DNA from: Orbilia blumenaviensis
Lineage: Eukaryota; Ascomycota; Orbiliomycetes; Orbiliales; Orbiliaceae
Direction of reading: 5' to 3'
Assembly (NCBI GenBank): GCA_036872755.1
Contig: JAVHNS010000002.1
Location: 1,922,001 to 1,986,000 of the forward strand
DNA length: 64,000 nucleotides
The notes under the pieces: generated by a model
What the model saw: the letters and a program-made list of their open reading frames with translations, nothing else
Told to the model about the DNA's origin: nothing
Databases searched by the model: none
In this document: piece after piece, positions 59,382-64,000 of the stretch
How the letters are laid out: every line of letters begins with the position of its first letter
How positions within the stretch are numbered: the stretch's first letter is position 1
Translations under genes and position numbers: made by a program

Positions 59382-60259
59382 TTCTTTCCTTTTTTTTTTT
59401 TTTTTTTAAAGAGACGTTATTTGTGTTGTTTTTGTTGCACTTTTTCAGATGCGCCCGCGAAATGATGTCATGAGCGTTTGGACCTAGGGTCTTTAAAGGG
59501 TAAGCTCTTGAAAGGGTTTAGCAGTAAGAATTGATTCTCAATTGGCTTTAGGATAAGTACATTGTCGAAAAGTGATAGTTTTGGCAATTTAAACTGGAGA
59601 GAATACCACCAACCTTAAGCTCTTATTTCAACTTTGAGTCCAGAAGCTTCAACAATTTTTAATTTGGACGGATGTTAATTGACACCCCACACTCGGGAGC
59701 CCTTAGCTTAACTAGCTCGGAACAAGGACCCGAGATGTACCCCCCCCCTGTCCAGGCTAAACCAGGGATGGGTCGTGTGCGTCGCCGACATACGCGGCAC
59801 CACAGCACGGGCTTTTTTCTTCTCCTTCTTTCTTTCTCTCTTTCTTCGAATTCGTTATCTATATCTAAACCACAATTGTTATCCACATGGCTGGCTTCTA
59901 ATATATATATGATGATCGCTGTCCATCTACCATGTGGCCCGCAAATCAAATAATTTAATCACGATACTTATTTTTATCATTCTTCCATTGCATTGCATTT
60001 TGCTCTAAATTTAAAAAATTTTATCGGGGTAAAAGGTCTACCTACAAGATCTCTACCGCTTAACATCTTTTGGATTTCAAGTGCATGCAAGCGGCAAGCA
60101 AGCCCCCCTTGTTTTTTATCCGGGGTAACACGACCGCTTCCACACCCGTGGTAACACTCCCTTTCTTTCCCTTTTAATCCCTCCTTTTGTTATTATCGTT
60201 ACACCAGATTATATAGTAGGGGTAGTACACACATATATCAAAAATCATAATATGCAAGG
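59382..60259. other. Divergent intergenic region, NTF2-like / LicD
   Basis: About 880 bases with a T-run at 59391-59407 near the NTF2-like start, and no supportable gene. The open frames at 59659-59953 on both strands overlap each other and lack motifs. Confidence 0.5.
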
Positions 60260-60305
60260 ATGCATCCACAAAGCTATATCCATAGCATCTTCCTGCTCAT
60301 ACTAA
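60252..60305 (+). other. Overlapping 17-residue upstream ORF of the LicD gene
   Basis: An ATG at 60252, eight bases before the LicD start and in another frame, opens a 17-residue frame ending in TAA at 60303-60305, inside the signal-peptide coding region. Confidence 0.4.
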
Positions 60306-62099
60306 CCCTTATCACCGCCACGCAATTTATAACATGCGCGGCCGGAGCTGCTGCTGCCGCTGGTATAGCAGTGGTAGAACCGCCAGCGATAAGGGGTATC
60401 AACTATGAAAAGAATCTGGAAAAGAATGCGGCCCGACGGAAACTCGTGAATTTGAGGAATAAGAATCTGGCAGATATGGCGAAGGGCGACGGCGACGGCG
60501 AGCCGAAGGTGAAGGAGCTGAAGTATTTTCGTAAGTGACTGACCGACCTTATTATACTTTTTTTTTTTTTGATAAATTTGGTTGGAAAACATTTTTCACC
60601 TATAATATTCTTTTTATGTATACTTTTGTGGGGTTTCTTTTTAGCCTTAAGGCTTTGGTAAAAAATTAATATTTTTATATACTAACATTTGAGTGTCGTT
60701 TCGTGGTTTAGGTGAGCCTGGGTAAGGCCTAGCTACACTCTCGATAAGTGGATTTGTATAAACCGGATTCACTAACCAATACACACTTCCAACAGTGTCG
60801 CCGCAGCCGGACACTACGACGGGCGGTTTTACATCGGAGTATGTCCACCATGCATAATATGCTTTTATGATTTATAAATCACAACTTAAGATTTAAAACC
60901 CACACGTTTATGCTAACAAATAATTGTATTCTCAAAAAAAAAGTTCGTCACAGATATAGAACGACAGCGGACCCTGAGACACTTGATCAGGGCATGGCTG
61001 CAATGGACCCAAAACCAGGGGATCGAGACGTGGCTGGCCCATGGCACCCTTCTTGGCTGGTGGTGGAATAATCAGGTACATACATACACCTCAAATATCA
61101 ATATATCTGCATCCATTACCCCCCTATATTGGACCTTTGCTGACGCAGTGCTATGTATGTAGATACTTCCATGGTAAATCCATGCCCTATCCACAACCTC
61201 CGCAAACCAAACCCATTAAAAAAGAAAAAGAGAGAAAGAAAATAGCACAAAAACTCTAACATCTTATCCTCCTTTAAAAAATAAAAAGGGACACAGATCT
61301 AGACGTCCAACTCTCCGAAGCAACCCTCAAAACCCTGGCCGAGAACTTCAACATGACAACCTGGTCCTACAACTTCGAAGAAGAAAACTTTCAACGCGAC
61401 TATCTCCTCGACATAAACCCGTATTGGGTGAGTAGGTTACGCGGTACCTCCGCAAATCTAATAGATGGGAGGTGGATCGATAAGAGTACGGGACTGTTTA
61501 TTGATATTACGGGGTTGAGTGAGACCCATGGAGTTACGAGACCCGGAGTTGTGTCTTGTAAGAATTTGCATCGGTATAAGGTATTTCCCCTTCCCTGTTC
61601 CATTATATCTAGTCGTTTGAGTATACATGGTCGAAAGAAAAAGTGGGATTGCAGGTGACTAAATATATTATTATCATTTGAGGGAAAAACAGTTGGAGGA
61701 GATATACCCTCTCCGAACTGTCAAATTTGAAGAGTTCAAAGCCTACATTCCAAACCTATACGAAAAGGTAATTATCAAAGAATACCGCTCAAGGGCATTC
61801 ACTGCCACAGAATTTGAAAAACATGAATGGCAGCCAGCGGTTGGAGCGTGGATTCCTAAGACGACGTTCGAGCCTGAGACGTATGTTTTTTTTCTTTTCT
61901 TCCCTCCCCCCCTTTTTTTTACCTATTTCCTTCTTTCTGGCTGTAAAAAGGGTTCGTGCTTATATAAAATATTTGATTTAGGTCGCTTTACATACGAAAC
62001 GGGAAGAAGATACAGATCAAAGTCGAGGACCCGAGAGGGCTGGAAGCGGTACCTCGACCGACGGGTTGGGAGCTATTTTGGCGGGTATTCTATTGGTAG
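60260..62099 (+). CDS. LicD-family (Mnn4-like) secretory-pathway protein
   Basis: Eight exons, 60260-60530, 60712-60721 (10 nt), 60796-60838, 60944-61075, 61163-61173 (11 nt), 61289-61573, 61683-61880 and 61982-62099, encode 355 residues. The start is a signal peptide or anchor (SIFLLILTLITATQFITCAA). The LicD domain follows: HYDGRFYIG, RTLRHLIRAWLQWTQNQGIE, TWLAHGTLLGWWWNNQ, the DxD site PWDTDLDVQLSEATLK, GLFIDITGLSE, and REKQLEEIYPLRTVKFEEFK. LicD proteins transfer phosphocholine in bacteria; fungal members such as Mnn4 influence mannosylphosphate addition to glycans, so a Golgi glycan role is inferred. The last exon is read as TSLYIRNGKKIQIKVEDPRG... ending at TAG 62097-62099; a different frame open to 62118 does not match the splice phase. 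The exon 6/7 junction (donor GTATAA) is the least certain. Confidence 0.85.
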
Positions 62100-62576
62100 T
62101 ACCTCTCAGCAATACTAATATACTATGATAACATATTAACCTCGGCCTTGGTAAGCTTTAAGGAGGAAAATGCTTGAAATTATCTTGCACAGTTGTATTC
62201 AATATGACGTTCATGTAATTGATATTAGCGATATATTGATGGTTCTTCTCATCATTTTGGTCCAGTTTATAAGGTACTCAAGTAATCCATCAGATTCAGA
62301 ATAAACTTCAGATCATTTGCGGTAAACTTATATTTTATTTTTATTTTTATTGGTTTCATCCACAGAATAACCGATCGTGATTACAGAGTTTCTTTGGTCT
62401 AATTCCTGGCTACCTCTTTTTTAACTTTTAAAAAAGTAGGGACCAATCACTGACATTTCGTAAAACCATCACAATTTCATAACGTCTTCATCACCTCCCA
62501 TCCATCCATAATTATAAACTTATAAATCAAAAGAACAAAACCAAGAAGGGGGAAGAAGGAGAGAGGGAGAGAGAAA
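62100..62576. other. Convergent 3' region, LicD / aminopeptidase
   Basis: AT-rich 3' regions of both genes, with a GGGAGA-rich stretch just beyond the aminopeptidase stop. No gene seen. Confidence 0.55.
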
Positions 62577-64000
62577 TTAAGCCAAGTAGCCCTTCTCCTT
62601 CAACCACTCCTCAACAACCTTCTCATCCCTCTTCTTCCAACTAACGTTCCCACTAACACTATCAATCGCAACCCTAACCGCACGATCATACCCCCTCTGA
62701 TCCTTCGGCTCAAAGAAAGCCTTCATCTCCTCCAAAATCGTCTCATCCGAAAACTTATTCAGCGTGACTCTCACAAACCTATCAAGCAGGACCATGTTCC
62801 CACTCAACAACTTGAAGATATCATCCCACCTCTCCTTCACAAACTTCCATACCAACGGCTTAGCCTCGCCGTTGAGCGCCAACGATGAGGAAACGTAGTG
62901 TGTGTTCTGAGTTGGGATCTTGTCACTGATCATCTTTTCGAGGTAGTCATTGATCAAATCTGCTGACTTGACTTTTCCGAGCGCTTGAAGGGTGATTTCC
63001 TTGCCGTCAGGGCTGGTGGCTTTAAGGTACTCAGCCCATACTTTTTCATACTCGTCCTTCCCACCTTCGCTGATTCCGATTCTGAAGACACGGAGTTTGA
63101 GAGCAGCGTTGATGACGGACTCGTCACCGGCGAAGTAGGCGTCGAACTGACGCTTAGCTTCGGCGATGATGGATTCGTGACCAGAGTTGGCGGCGGCACC
63201 GATGAGGAGACCGCGGAGTTGGGTGGTTAGGAAATCATCGGTCTCAGAGAAAGTCCAGCCTAGCTTTTCGGCGGCTGGGGAGTATAGTCCCAATGCGAAC
63301 TTCTTGAGTGCGGCCTTAACCTCGGGGTTGGAGCCGAAAACTCCCTGGACGGCGGATAATGCGGTAGCAATAGTTTGCCAGACCAAGAAGTTGTTCTCGT
63401 CCTTCATTCCCTCGAGGAGGCTGAGAAGGCTGGAGGTCGAGCCGTCACCAGAAAGAGCGAGAGCTTGAGCATCAGCAACAAGTCCGATACGATCAGCTAC
63501 ACTAAGCTTGTCGAGCGACGTTCCGAGTTTGGCGAATCGCTCAACAGGGTAGTTGACACGGTAGAAGCCGTTCTGGCCGATGTTGAGCTTGTAGTAGTCG
63601 GTGTTCAAGCCGGAGATGCTTGTTTCCTTCTCATTGAGAGCGGTGACGCTATCTTTAGAACCTGTAGTGAGGGTCTCCGAGGTAAGTCCCAATGGAACCC
63701 ACCAGACCGTCTCATCATCCTCTGGCTTAACGTCGCCAGTGCTGAGGAAGCGCTTTTGGCGAATGGTGAGGGAGTCAGCGGTTTCCTTGACATCAAGAAC
63801 TGGGAAACCGGTGGTCTTGATCCAGAGATTCATGATCTTGTTAACATCTTGACCGGATGCTTCAGAGAGGGCAGACCAGAGGGCGTCAGTGGTAGCGTTG
63901 GCTGGTTCTTTATGTTAGCATACATGTCCATCATTTTATTTGACGTGAAAGCGTATTAATAGAACAAAACTTACCATAAGTGTGCTTCTTCAAGTAGTTA
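62577..64000 (-). CDS. M1-family aminopeptidase, C-terminal part (Ape2/Aap1 type), partial
   Basis: The 3' portion of a minus-strand gene; its 5' end lies beyond the window. Two exons are visible: 64000-63975 (NYLKKHTY) and 63901-62577, joined by an intron GTAAGT...ACCAG. The exons encode ANATTDALWSALSEASGQDV, LWIKTTGFPVLDV, the beta-sandwich ETSISGLNTDYYKLNIGQNG, FYRVNYP, and the C-terminal helical ERAP-like domain to SWKKRDEKVVEEWLKEKGYL. This matches cytosolic M1 zinc aminopeptidases such as yeast Ape2/Aap1, which trim N-terminal residues from peptides. The zinc site (HEXXH...E) and GAMEN motif would lie upstream and cannot be seen, so catalytic integrity is unverified. Confidence 0.93.

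Noticed and set aside
61982..62118. LicD last exon in the frame ending TSQQY
   Set aside because: The GTATGT/TTTAG junction leaves two bases and gives the TSLYIRNGKK frame; the other frame would need a different donor.
1..64000. CRISPR arrays, insertion sequences, retrotransposon or viral genes, secondary-metabolite cluster
   Set aside because: No spaced direct repeats, terminal repeats with transposase or reverse-transcriptase motifs, or PKS/NRPS modules were seen.

Overview
The window is a gene-dense stretch of a filamentous ascomycete (Pezizomycotina) nuclear chromosome. The evidence is many short introns (about 50-110 nt) with GTANGT donors, CTAAC/CTGAC-type branch points and YAG acceptors, CT-rich leaders, AT-rich 3' regions, and a gene set typical of these fungi: a three-domain NADH-GOGAT, a PMT2-type mannosyltransferase, an Abp2-family ARS-binding protein, Yme2, Lin1, Scd6 and an EDC4/Pdc1-like protein. 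An early-diverging lineage such as Orbiliomycetes would fit the style, but that is a guess. I see no rRNA, tRNA, CRISPR, plasmid or intact transposon.

Layout. 0.6-12 kb: a secreted CAP/PR-1 protein, a 12-exon SPATA20/YyaL-like protein, a WD40 protein, an unrecognised probably mitochondrial protein (all +) and an F-box protein (-). 12.5-19.2 kb (-): PMT2 and the Abp2 homologue. 21.7-26.6 kb (+): a carnitine acetyltransferase and a ubiquitin-like/WLM metalloprotease. 27.4-28.1 kb (-): a small three-exon BC10/BLCAP-family membrane protein, easily missed because its first exon is 17 nt. 30.7-40.9 kb: the decapping scaffold EDC4 (+) and the P-body/translation repressor SCD6 (+), with a two-exon KPWE-motif protein that looks like PEX39 (-) between them. 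41.9-46.6 kb (-): LIN1 and YME2. 46.6-51.2 kb: the largest gene-poor interval. 51.2-58.3 kb (+): GLT1. 58.9-64 kb: an NTF2/SnoaL-like protein (-), a LicD-family protein (+), and the 3' part of an M1 aminopeptidase (-) that runs off the window.

Most genes are housekeeping. The unusual content is in gene structure. In GLT1 a canonical 78-nt in-frame intron can be drawn whose 3' splice site is the stop codon itself; splicing it would replace the last 25 residues with a 105-residue tail from an open frame beyond the stop. The SPATA20-like gene needs an 8-nt microexon inside its CxxC-like motif, and the LicD gene needs 10- and 11-nt microexons. All exon junctions were set by hand from frame continuity, splice consensus and family similarity recalled from memory; none was checked by transcript data or database search.
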